Source: an uncultured Clostridia bacterium
GTDB lineage: Bacteria; Bacillota; Clostridia; Christensenellales; UBA1242
Length of the DNA: 12,534 bases
Reading direction: 5' to 3'
NCBI GenBank assembly: GCA_934746515.1
Contig: CAKVFH010000022.1
Span: 1 to 12,534, forward strand
Shown piece by piece: positions 7,354 to 12,534 of this stretch (the stretch's first letter is position 1; each line of letters opens with the position of its first letter). The position numbers and the translations under genes are program-made. The notes below the pieces were generated by a model. That model worked only from the letters and a program-made list of their open reading frames with translations, was not told the DNA's origin and did not search any database.

Positions 7354-7430
7354 GGCTCGGTAGCTCAGTTGGTTAGAGCGCCAGCCTGTCACGCTGGAGG
7401 TCGTGGGTTCGAGCCCCATCCGAGTCGCCA
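7354..7430 (+). tRNA. tRNA-Asp (GTC)
   Basis: Acceptor GGCTCGG/CCGAGTC with one G-U pair, anticodon loop CTGTCAC with GTC at 7388-7390, discriminator G, encoded CCA. Confidence 0.95.
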
Positions 7431-7467
7431 AATTGTTTTGTCTGTTTCAATCGAAAAAATAGATTTT

Positions 7468-7543
7468 GCCTCGGTAGCTCAGTCGGTAGAGCATGAGACT
7501 GAAAATCTCAGTGTCGGTGGTTCGATTCCGCCCCGCGGCACCA
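7468..7543 (+). tRNA. tRNA-Phe (GAA) with an acceptor-stem mismatch
   Basis: Anticodon loop CTGAAAA with GAA at 7501-7503, five-bp anticodon stem TGAGA/TCTCA, normal D- and T-arms, discriminator A and encoded CCA. The acceptor arms are GCCTCGG and CCGCGGC, so the fourth pair is a T-C mismatch (T at 7471) where G-C would complete the helix. The rest is intact and I take the gene as functional. Confidence 0.9.
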
Positions 7544-7545
7544 AT

Positions 7546-7620
7546 GCTGGTGTGGCTCAATGGTAGAGCATCTGACTTGTAATCAGACGGTTGTTGGTTC
7601 AATTCCGACCACCAGCTCCA
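7546..7620 (+). tRNA. tRNA-Thr (TGT)
   Basis: Acceptor GCTGGTG/CACCAGC perfect, anticodon loop CTTGTAA with TGT at 7578-7580, discriminator T, encoded CCA. Only two bases separate it from tRNA-Phe. Confidence 0.95.
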
Positions 7621-7661
7621 ATAACTAATAATCAAGCAATTGGTTGTTAGTTTTATTTTTT

Positions 7662-7747
7662 GGGAGGATTGCAGAGCGGCCAAATGCAACGGACTGTAAA
7701 TCCGTCGACTTTCGTCTTCAGTGGTTCGAATCCACTTCCTCCCACCA
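7662..7747 (+). tRNA. tRNA-Tyr (GTA)
   Basis: A class II tRNA with a long variable arm (CGACTTTCGTCTT region). Acceptor GGGAGGA/TCCTCCC, anticodon loop CTGTAAA with GTA at 7696-7698, discriminator A, encoded CCA. Last tRNA of the operon. Confidence 0.95.
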
Positions 7748-7752
7748 AAATT

Positions 7753-7780
7753 AAGCATCCGAAAGGGTGCTTTTATTTTT
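7753..7780 (+). terminator. Terminator of the tRNA operon
   Basis: AAGCATCC and GGGTGCTT form an eight-bp helix with one T-G pair around a GAAA tetraloop, followed by TTATTTTT. It begins five bases after tRNA-Tyr. Confidence 0.85.
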
Positions 7781-7815
7781 GCAAAAAAATTGATAGATAA
7801 AGAATTTACTTATAA

Positions 7816-7945
7816 GTTTTACAATTAAATGGTTATAGGCTTATTCCGCAAGCGCAATGGGATAAAATCATGGAACTAAAGGCATACTTTGAAAACAAAG
7901 CAGGAGTTCAAAGCATTTACGACATTTGCGAAAAAACTGTGAAAT
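7816..7945 (+). pseudogene. Possible coding remnant without a start
   Basis: After a stop at 7813-7815 one frame stays open for about 40 codons to a TAA near 7945 and reads NGYRLIPQAQWDKIMELKAYFENKAG before the final VQSIYDICEKTVK. The composition looks protein-like (mixed hydrophobic and charged, W, Y), but the only ATG is internal (7870) and has no ribosome binding site. It may be the 3' end of a lost gene beside the tRNA operon. I recognise no family. The rest of 7781-8050 shows no gene, only AT-rich DNA. Confidence 0.3.
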
Positions 7946-8051
7946 AAAGATTTAAGATTGTTATGTGGTGAGATTGAATTGCTTATTGTTTTTAATTTTT
8001 AGCGTAGTTAATCTTTTATTATGTTTGGTTTTTAGCAATAATTTCGTGTTA

Positions 8052-8080
8052 TTGACTAAATAATCATGGTATGATATAAT
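8052..8080 (+). promoter_or_regulatory. Promoter placing the start site on the next ATG
   Basis: TTGACT at 8052-8057 and TATAAT at 8075-8080 are 17 bases apart, with TG at 8072-8073 making an extended -10. Seven bases after the -10 comes the A of the ATG at 8087, so the transcript is probably leaderless. A CAATAA/TTATTG inverted repeat (8036-8041, 8049-8054) overlaps the -35 box and could be an operator. Confidence 0.75.
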
Positions 8081-8086
8081 TTTGGT

Positions 8087-8686
8087 ATGATAAAGAAAGA
8101 AGATATTAAGCTCGATGGTTTTCATAGATGTTATGTTAATGTCGGGATTATAGGTTCTTTTAGCAAGAAAATTGATGATATTGCTCGTGCTAAAAGTGTG
8201 TTTGAAAATGAAGGGTTTAATGTTTTAGCTCCAATTGACACTAAAATTTCTAGTGATAGAAGCAAAGACGGCTTTTTGATTTTAGAGAAAGATAGAGAAG
8301 ATAGACCTAGAAATCTTGAAAAGAATTATGTTGTAGCACTTTCAAATTGCCAAGTTGTGTATGTTTGTGACAAAGACGGCTATATTGGAAAAAGTGGTAT
8401 GTTTGAGATAGGCTATTTGATGTATGGTAGAAATGTTGATATTGTTTTTCAAGAGTTGCCAAAGGAAGAGTTGATTGTTGATATGTTAAAAGATGAGAAT
8501 GGCGAGATACAAAATATTATGTCGCCTGAAAAATTATGCGAAGCAATGAAAATTTCTAATTATCTTTGTTATCAAGATTCTAAAAAATACAAGCCTGGAG
8601 AACTGCCGTTTGAAGCCAACTATCGACCTGGTGCGCCTATGGAAAATTCTGAGGGTTTGGGGTCGAATTCTTTGGGTTTAGAATAA
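8087..8686 (+). CDS. Nucleoside 2-deoxyribosyltransferase-like protein
   Basis: The fold resembles the nucleoside 2-deoxyribosyltransferase family, soluble enzymes that cleave or exchange N-glycosidic bonds of nucleosides or nucleotides. Visible marks are a glycine turn after the first strand (GIIGSF, 20-25), then SNCQVVYVCDKDGYIG (86-101) and GKSGMFEIGYLMYGR (101-115). Glu107 sits where the catalytic Glu of these enzymes is expected and GYIG-x-S resembles the substrate-binding block. At 199 residues it is longer than the usual 150-160. The tail from about 165 is Pro/Gly/Ser-rich (PGAPMENSEGLGSNS) and looks disordered. There is no Shine-Dalgarno sequence; the promoter places the first base of the mRNA on the ATG. 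A two-TM protein gene follows 26 bases later, probably cotranscribed. True substrate unknown; a sensor or effector role is possible but not shown. Confidence 0.6.
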   Translation: MIKKEDIKLDGFHRCYVNVGIIGSFSKKIDDIARAKSVFENEGFNVLAPIDTKISSDRSKDGFLILEKDREDRPRNLEKNYVVALSNCQVVYVCDKDGYIGKSGMFEIGYLMYGRNVDIVFQELPKEELIVDMLKDENGEIQNIMSPEKLCEAMKISNYLCYQDSKKYKPGELPFEANYRPGAPMENSEGLGSNSLGLE

Positions 8687-8712
8687 ATTTTAACTTGGGG
8701 AGATGAACAAAA

Positions 8713-9564
8713 ATGTCAAGAAAGCAAAAGTTATTGAAAAACATTAGACGAGTTTTGTATGTCGTTTTATCGGTTGTTCTTTGGGCGCTGATGTTTGTAA
8801 ATCTTGAAAGTGATTTGTGGTGTGTTGGATGCTTGCTTCTTTCGTTTGCGTCTTTGATTGTTTTTTTCGCTTCATTTATGCCAAAATATTCTTTTCCGGA
8901 TAGAAAAAAGATTGACGAACTTTTGGAAAAGTCTATTTGCGATAATCCGATTAGTTTAGATGAAATTAAAAAGAAATATAAATATTTTGGGCTTGATAAT
9001 GAAAATTTAAAAATAATCAAACTATTTTATAATAGAGATGAAACAAAAAGATGCATTATAAAACAGGAGAGCAATGCTGTTCATATTTATTTTGAAACGC
9101 TCTCGTTTTTGACTGATTCACAAAAGACATGGAGATATAATTTTGCTAGCTGGTCTGGTGATTATGATGAAAACTACAATTCGAGCAGTGTTTATGCTGA
9201 TGCTGAAATTGCCATTCGTGAGAACAAAAAAATGCTAAAAGATTTTCACGAAGAGGATATCAATTTTAAAAGATATAAAGTTCTTCAAGTTGAAATTGAG
9301 TGGAAAAATTACAACATAAATTCAAAGGAATTGCCTTTTGGTGAAAGAGTTGTGTTTGACTTAAAAACAAAAAATGAACTAATAAAAGATGCACAAATAA
9401 AAATTACGAACTGGTTTAATTTAAAATCATGTGCGGCTTATTTATATATTGACTCAAATGTTAATTTTGATGCAAATAAAAAATGCAAGTTTTCGGTTTT
9501 GGATAATGACGAAAGTGTCGGCGTGATTTGGTATTATGGAGAAATCGTAAAGTTCGAATATTAA
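8713..9564 (+). CDS. Unrecognised two-TM protein (283 aa)
   Basis: No family recognised. Residues 1-12 are basic (MSRKQKLLKNIRR), followed by two hydrophobic segments at about 13-30 and 34-55 with a short loop between. The basic start suggests that the N-terminus and the large soluble part (about 57-283) face the cytoplasm. The soluble part opens with a helical segment (RKKIDELLEK, SLDEIKKKYKYFGLD) and then has beta-like, Tyr/Trp-rich stretches (VHIYFETLSFL, WRYNFASWSGDYDENYN). The ribosome binding site GGGGAG at 8697-8702 is ten bases from the ATG. An out-of-frame ATG at 8703 gives only a short frame. It lies 26 bases after the deoxyribosyltransferase-like gene and probably depends on its promoter. 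No terminator follows it, so transcription may continue into dtd, 63 bases away. Confidence 0.75.
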   Translation: MSRKQKLLKNIRRVLYVVLSVVLWALMFVNLESDLWCVGCLLLSFASLIVFFASFMPKYSFPDRKKIDELLEKSICDNPISLDEIKKKYKYFGLDNENLKIIKLFYNRDETKRCIIKQESNAVHIYFETLSFLTDSQKTWRYNFASWSGDYDENYNSSSVYADAEIAIRENKKMLKDFHEEDINFKRYKVLQVEIEWKNYNINSKELPFGERVVFDLKTKNELIKDAQIKITNWFNLKSCAAYLYIDSNVNFDANKKCKFSVLDNDESVGVIWYYGEIVKFEY

Positions 9565-9627
9565 AATTGAAGTAATAAAATGAAAATGGCAATTATTTTT
9601 GATATAGATTCAATTTGGAGATGAAGG

Positions 9628-10062
9628 ATGAAGGCGGTTATACAAAAAGTTAAGAAATGTGTGCTTTACAGCGACGGAAAAAAATATAGCGAAATTGGTG
9701 AAGGTGAACTTGTGATGTTTGGTGTTTCGGCTGATGACAAAGTTCAAGATGTGAAGAAATTTGCAGAAAAACTTTTGAAACTTCGCATTTTTGATGATGA
9801 AAACGGCAAGACAAACAAGTCGATATTTGATATAAATGGTGAGATTATGGTTGTTAGCAATTTCACACTTTATGCGAATTTAAAAGGAACAAACAGACCT
9901 GATTTTATTTATAGTGCAAAGGCTGAACAAGCAAAACTGATTTACGATCAATTTTGTGATGAATTAAAACAACAGATTGATATTAAAACCGGTGTATTTC
10001 AAACATACATGGAAATTGAGACGGTTTTGGATGGGCCTGGGACATATATTTTGGAAATGTAA
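9628..10062 (+). CDS. dtd: D-aminoacyl-tRNA deacylase
   Basis: Dtd removes D-amino acids (and glycine mischarged on tRNA-Ala) from tRNAs, a cytoplasmic proofreading step. The 144 residues match the family length, with the opening MKAVIQKVKKCVL, the block LLKLRIFDDENGKTNKSI, NRPDF (89-93) and the Gly-Pro motif in DGPGTYILEM (135-144). Two family motifs deviate: the usual SQFTL is SNFTL (77-81), and the usual TGxFGAxM is TGVFQTYM (121-128). The Gly-Pro pair that enforces D-selectivity is kept. GGAG at 9617-9620 is seven bases from the ATG. The gene ends in its own terminator, which overlaps the stop codon. Likely a working enzyme with an altered pocket edge. Confidence 0.93.
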   Translation: MKAVIQKVKKCVLYSDGKKYSEIGEGELVMFGVSADDKVQDVKKFAEKLLKLRIFDDENGKTNKSIFDINGEIMVVSNFTLYANLKGTNRPDFIYSAKAEQAKLIYDQFCDELKQQIDIKTGVFQTYMEIETVLDGPGTYILEM

Positions 10063-10094
10063 AGATTCATTTTTTTTGTGAATCTTTATTTTTT
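10061..10094 (+). terminator. Terminator of dtd
   Basis: AAAGATTCA (10061-10069) and TGAATCTTT (10079-10087) form a nine-bp helix with a T-rich loop, followed by ATTTTTT. The first arm includes the last two bases of the dtd stop codon. Confidence 0.8.
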
Positions 10095-10146
10095 GGCAAA
10101 AATTTATGGTTTATTTTGCTAAAAAGTATATTTTTGCGATGTTAGT

Positions 10147-10174
10147 TTGACTTATTGCTGTTTTTAGTTAAAAT
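10147..10174 (+). promoter_or_regulatory. Probable promoter of the HEPN-like gene pair
   Basis: TTGACT at 10147-10152 and TAAAAT at 10169-10174 are 16 bases apart. The predicted start near 10181 falls just before the AGGA ribosome binding site at 10182-10185. The boxes are imperfect, so this is a moderate call. Confidence 0.5.
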
Positions 10175-10192
10175 TAAAGTTAGGATAATGTT

Positions 10193-10660
10193 ATGAATAG
10201 AATTTACTGTGCAATAGGAAAAATTGTTGAGCTTACGCAAAATATTGAGCTTGAACTTGGCGAGCTTTGTGAAAATAGCGAAATTATTAAAGAGTTTGGC
10301 AGACATAAAGTTATGACAAAATCTGATTATGAACAGATTTTGGATGATGCGGGATACATTAAAGAAAAAATGCGAACAATGACTTTTGGTGCGATGATTG
10401 GGGTTTTGTATGACTCGCAAAGCTTGAGCCGAGATGAAATAACAGAACTAAAAACACTTTTGGAAAAAAGAAATTATTTTGCGCATGAGTATTTCAAATA
10501 TACAAACTTTGCAAATGCTGATGAAAAATTCATTTTGGAAGAGTTTGATGCATTGAAGGAGATTATTGCAAAACTCAAGCAGTTTTTGAGCAGGGTTGAC
10601 ACAATTATTTCTGGGCAAAAAGAGCGAATTGATTATTTGGTTCGTAAAAATAATTTGTAG
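10193..10660 (+). CDS. Small HEPN-like helical protein
   Basis: An all-helical-looking protein of 155 residues. Its most telling feature is KRNYFAHEYF at residues 92-101: Arg93-Asn-x3-His98 fits the R-N-x(3)-H active-site motif of HEPN domains, which in many toxins and defence proteins are metal-independent RNases acting as dimers. The N-terminal helix (about 5-33) and the C-terminal helix (about 112-150) would complete the usual bundle. Motif and predicted helices are the whole case; no other HEPN subtype mark is visible and a non-catalytic HEPN role is possible. AGGA at 10182-10185 is seven bases before the ATG. The next gene starts nine bases after the stop, with its ribosome binding site overlapping the stop codon, so the two are very likely translated from one mRNA. 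No nucleotidyltransferase antitoxin (MNT) gene is adjacent. Confidence 0.6.
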   Translation: MNRIYCAIGKIVELTQNIELELGELCENSEIIKEFGRHKVMTKSDYEQILDDAGYIKEKMRTMTFGAMIGVLYDSQSLSRDEITELKTLLEKRNYFAHEYFKYTNFANADEKFILEEFDALKEIIAKLKQFLSRVDTIISGQKERIDYLVRKNNL

Positions 10661-10669
10661 GAGCAGGTT

Positions 10670-11035
10670 ATGGATAAAAAAGAAATCAGCTTAATAGACC
10701 AGTTCAAAAAGATTGAAGGTCAAATTATTGACGAGCTTAAAGCAACCGAGCTTTCAGTTGATTATGAAGCAGATAATCAAGAGATTTTGACCAGTCTTAA
10801 AAATTATGTTTTGAAAGTTAAAAGCGTTGAAAAACTTTTTGATGAATATGAAGCAATTGCAAAGAAAATAGAAAAACTTACTGGTGATGAAATTAAAAAA
10901 CAATCAATCACTGAAGCTGTTGTTGATATGCGTGAAGACTCTGAAGAACTTAAAGAAGAGATTGAAATTATCAATGGTGAGCCAATTGCAAAAAAGAAAA
11001 AGAAAAAAACTAACACAGCAGTTAAGGAATTGTAG
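10670..11035 (+). CDS. Charged helical partner protein (121 aa)
   Basis: No family recognised. Glu/Lys-rich throughout with long predicted helices at about 5-27, 36-70 and 80-98, which may form a coiled coil, ending in a basic tail with six Lys in a row (109-114) and TNTAVKEL. No membrane segment, no Cys and no Trp. The ribosome binding site AGGAG (10659-10663) overlaps the stop of the HEPN-like gene, so the two genes are probably coupled and may act together. One possibility is a partner or antitoxin for the HEPN-like protein; nothing in the sequence proves this. The Lys run is encoded in A-rich DNA (10990-11009, runs of 6, 5 and 7 A), where polymerase slippage could occur. Confidence 0.7.
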   Translation: MDKKEISLIDQFKKIEGQIIDELKATELSVDYEADNQEILTSLKNYVLKVKSVEKLFDEYEAIAKKIEKLTGDEIKKQSITEAVVDMREDSEELKEEIEIINGEPIAKKKKKKTNTAVKEL

Positions 11036-11044
11036 CACATTTAT

Positions 11045-11073
11045 TTGATAAAAAATTGCTGACATGATATACT
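11045..11073 (+). promoter_or_regulatory. Promoter of the macrodomain-degV operon
   Basis: TTGATA at 11045-11050 and TATACT at 11068-11073 are 17 bases apart, with TG at 11065-11066 as an extended -10. The start would be near 11080, just ahead of GGGG at 11083-11086. Confidence 0.7.
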
Positions 11074-11093
11074 TTTACTAGCGGGGATAAAAA

Positions 11094-11903
11094 ATGGAAT
11101 ATACAGTTGAAGAAATTGATGGAAAACTTAATAAGCTAATATCAATTCTTTGCAATGATGAAAATATTGATATCAATAAATTTCACTTGCAGGAGCTTTC
11201 TATTGGCGACAAGAGAGTGATTTTTAGGGGGCTTTCAAACCAAAGACAGCCTATGCCACTTTCCGCTGAATTTATCCGTCTGCAAGATGAAATTCTTTCA
11301 TACGAAAGAGATCACAAAATCATTGTTGATGTGAACAATCTTACATACTTGAAAAACATGTCGATATTTTTGGGTGATATAACTTGTCTTCGTGCTGATG
11401 CAATTGTGAATGCTGCAAATTCAAAAATGCTTGGAAGTTTTGAGCCATGCGATCCTTCAATTGACAATATTATAATGTCAGCTGGCGGTTTGCAAATTAG
11501 ACAAGAGCTTAACTATATTATGTCTAAACAAAACAACAGGCCTGAACCAAACGGAACGGCAAAACTTACAAAAGGTTATAATTTGCCAGCAAATTACATA
11601 ATTCATACAGTAGGGCCAATAATTTTTGATAAGGTTTCATACCACGACAAAATTGACCTTGCAAACTGCTATAAATCTTCGTTGGATTTGGCGCTTTCCA
11701 ATGGTTTTAAAAGTATTGCTTTTTGTTGCATAGCCACGGGACAATTCAAGTTTCCAAGAGAGCTTGCTTCAAAAATTGCAGTTACAACTGTTTCAAACTG
11801 GCTTGAACAACATGGTTATCCATTAAAAGTTGTTTTTTGTGTGTATAGTGATTTTGATATGAGATTATACGAAGAACAATTTAAGGAATTAAATTTAATT
11901 TAG
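11094..11903 (+). CDS. Zn-Macro-type ADP-ribose hydrolase homologue lacking zinc ligands
   Basis: A macrodomain protein of the bacterial protein-ADP-ribose hydrolase type (269 aa, usual length), which removes ADP-ribose from modified proteins. The N-terminal part (1-88) has the family helical extension, including RQPMPLSAEFIRLQDEIL. The macrodomain (about 89-269) shows GDIT (94-97), AIVNAANS (103-110), YNLPANYIIHTVGP (162-175) and AFCCIATGQFKFP (209-221). The family normally reads GCF-x-P-x-H-x-C-ID, whose Cys, His and Cys bind the active-site zinc. Here it reads GSFEPCDPSID: Ser115, Asp120 and Ser122 replace all three. ADP-ribose binding should survive, but zinc-dependent hydrolysis probably not. 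GGGG at 11083-11086 is seven bases from the ATG. degV follows nine bases after the stop. The lipoyl-protein and sirtuin neighbours known for some Zn-Macros are absent from this window. Confidence 0.88.
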   Translation: MEYTVEEIDGKLNKLISILCNDENIDINKFHLQELSIGDKRVIFRGLSNQRQPMPLSAEFIRLQDEILSYERDHKIIVDVNNLTYLKNMSIFLGDITCLRADAIVNAANSKMLGSFEPCDPSIDNIIMSAGGLQIRQELNYIMSKQNNRPEPNGTAKLTKGYNLPANYIIHTVGPIIFDKVSYHDKIDLANCYKSSLDLALSNGFKSIAFCCIATGQFKFPRELASKIAVTTVSNWLEQHGYPLKVVFCVYSDFDMRLYEEQFKELNLI

Positions 11904-11912
11904 GAGAGAACA

Positions 11913-12534
11913 ATGAGCGTATTTTTTACTGATACTGATTGCGAAATGTGGTTTACAGACGCTGAAAAACTAGGAATGCATGTTATTGGCATGCCATATA
12001 CAATAAATGGACAAGAGTATGTTTATGATTTTGGCAAAAATACTGACTTCGAAGCATTTTATAGAGAAATGAGAAATGGAAAAATTGCAACAACTTCTGC
12101 GCTTAATGCTCAAGATTATTTGAATTATTTTGAGCCAATTTTTGCTAGCGGTGAAGATATTTTTTATGTCCATTTTTCATCAGAGCTTTCTGGAACATTT
12201 GATTCTATGAAAAACGCATTAAATATTTTGAAGGAAAAATATCCAGAAAGAAAATTTACTGAATTTGACACATTAAATATCAGCGTTGGTGCTGGCATTC
12301 AGGCAATTGAAGCATGCAAACTTCACAATCAAGGCGCAAGCGATGAAGAAGTTTTGGAATTTTTGAGAGCTTTCCGTGACAAGATTGGAATTTATTTCTA
12401 TGTTGATAGTTTGCAATATTTAAGACGCGGTGGAAGAATTTCTGCTGTTTCAAGCGTTATGGGGACACTGTTAAATTTAAAACCAATCCTTTCAGTTTCA
12501 CCAGATGGTAAACTTGAAAAATTAACTGTTGTAA
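11913..12534 (+). CDS. DegV family fatty-acid-binding protein, cut by window end
   Basis: DegV (FakB-like) proteins bind a fatty acid and, in many Bacillota, present it to the FakA kinase for phosphorylation and use in lipid synthesis. The 207 residues visible show the family order: VFFTDTDCEM at the start (usual form TDS-x-x-D), KIATTSALNAQDY (57-69), HFSSELSGTFDSM (87-99) with the lipid-binding Ser region, FDTLNISVGAG (118-128), and YLRRGGRIS followed by LLNLKPILSVSPDGKL (169-201). About 70-80 residues are missing at the right edge for a normal length near 280. AGGAG at 11902-11906, overlapping the macrodomain stop, lies six bases before the ATG, so the two genes form an operon. Which fatty acid or partner it serves cannot be told. 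Confidence 0.9.
   Translation, partial: MSVFFTDTDCEMWFTDAEKLGMHVIGMPYTINGQEYVYDFGKNTDFEAFYREMRNGKIATTSALNAQDYLNYFEPIFASGEDIFYVHFSSELSGTFDSMKNALNILKEKYPERKFTEFDTLNISVGAGIQAIEACKLHNQGASDEEVLEFLRAFRDKIGIYFYVDSLQYLRRGGRISAVSSVMGTLLNLKPILSVSPDGKLEKLTVV

Noticed and set aside
7369..7758. Open frames across the tRNA cluster on both strands
   Set aside because: They run through several intact tRNA genes and read like the familiar artefact proteins of tRNA arrays, with no ribosome binding sites.
7662..8086. Attachment-site repeat of the tRNA-Tyr 3' end marking an integrated element
   Set aside because: No second copy of the tRNA-Tyr 3' end is visible downstream in the window and no integrase gene is present.
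10096..10137. GCAAAAAT / ATTTTTGC inverted repeat ahead of the HEPN-like gene
   Set aside because: Eight-bp arms with a loop of about 26 bases in very AT-rich DNA; no T-run and no overlap with the promoter, so probably chance.
10990..11010. A AAA AAC-like slippery site for programmed frameshifting in the charged helical gene
   Set aside because: The heptamer (11004-11010) is not in the phase needed for a -1 shift, and both alternative frames end without a meaningful extension.

Overview
The window is AT-rich DNA from a low-GC Bacillota, most likely an uncultured Clostridia-type gut bacterium. The grounds are strong purine-rich ribosome binding sites, sigma-A type promoters with TTGACA/TATAAT boxes, hairpin-plus-T-run terminators, tRNA genes that encode their own CCA, and a protein set (guanylate kinase, an unusual MetRS-like synthetase, a YbiT-like ABC-F protein, TspO, Dtd, DegV) typical of that group. 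The organism is inferred from these features, not identified.

Layout. (1) 37-2422: gmk followed closely by an unrecognised charged protein and an unrecognised lipoprotein, an apparent three-gene operon. (2) 2431-4710: a methionyl-tRNA synthetase-like gene with its own promoter and a roughly 140-nt leader. The leader can fold either as a 1:2 helix plus a terminator or as a 2:3 antiterminator. A bidirectional terminator closes this unit and the convergent tspO gene. (3) 4742-6971: tspO (minus strand) diverges from an ABC-F ATPase, whose second composite ATP site has degenerated. (4) 7098-7780: an operon of six tRNAs (Pro, Ile2-or-Met CAT, Asp, Phe, Thr, Tyr) with a clear promoter and terminator. 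(5) 7781-9564: an accessory-looking stretch with a possible gene remnant, then a nucleoside 2-deoxyribosyltransferase-like gene, apparently on a leaderless mRNA, followed by a two-TM protein of unknown function. (6) 9628-11035: dtd with a terminator, then a HEPN-like small protein and a charged helical partner. (7) 11068-12534: a Zn-Macro-type ADP-ribose hydrolase homologue that has lost all three expected zinc ligands, followed by a DegV family gene cut off by the window edge.

How the genes relate. Much of the window serves translation: MetRS-like enzyme, ABC-F ribosome factor, tRNA operon and D-aminoacyl-tRNA deacylase. Strongest points for a second look: the attenuator-like leader before the MetRS-like gene, the coordinated decay of one ATP site in the ABC-F protein, the zinc-less macrodomain, and the two unrecognised gene pairs (NDT-like + two-TM; HEPN-like + charged helical protein). 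No CRISPR array, insertion sequence, rRNA or complete known defence system was seen.
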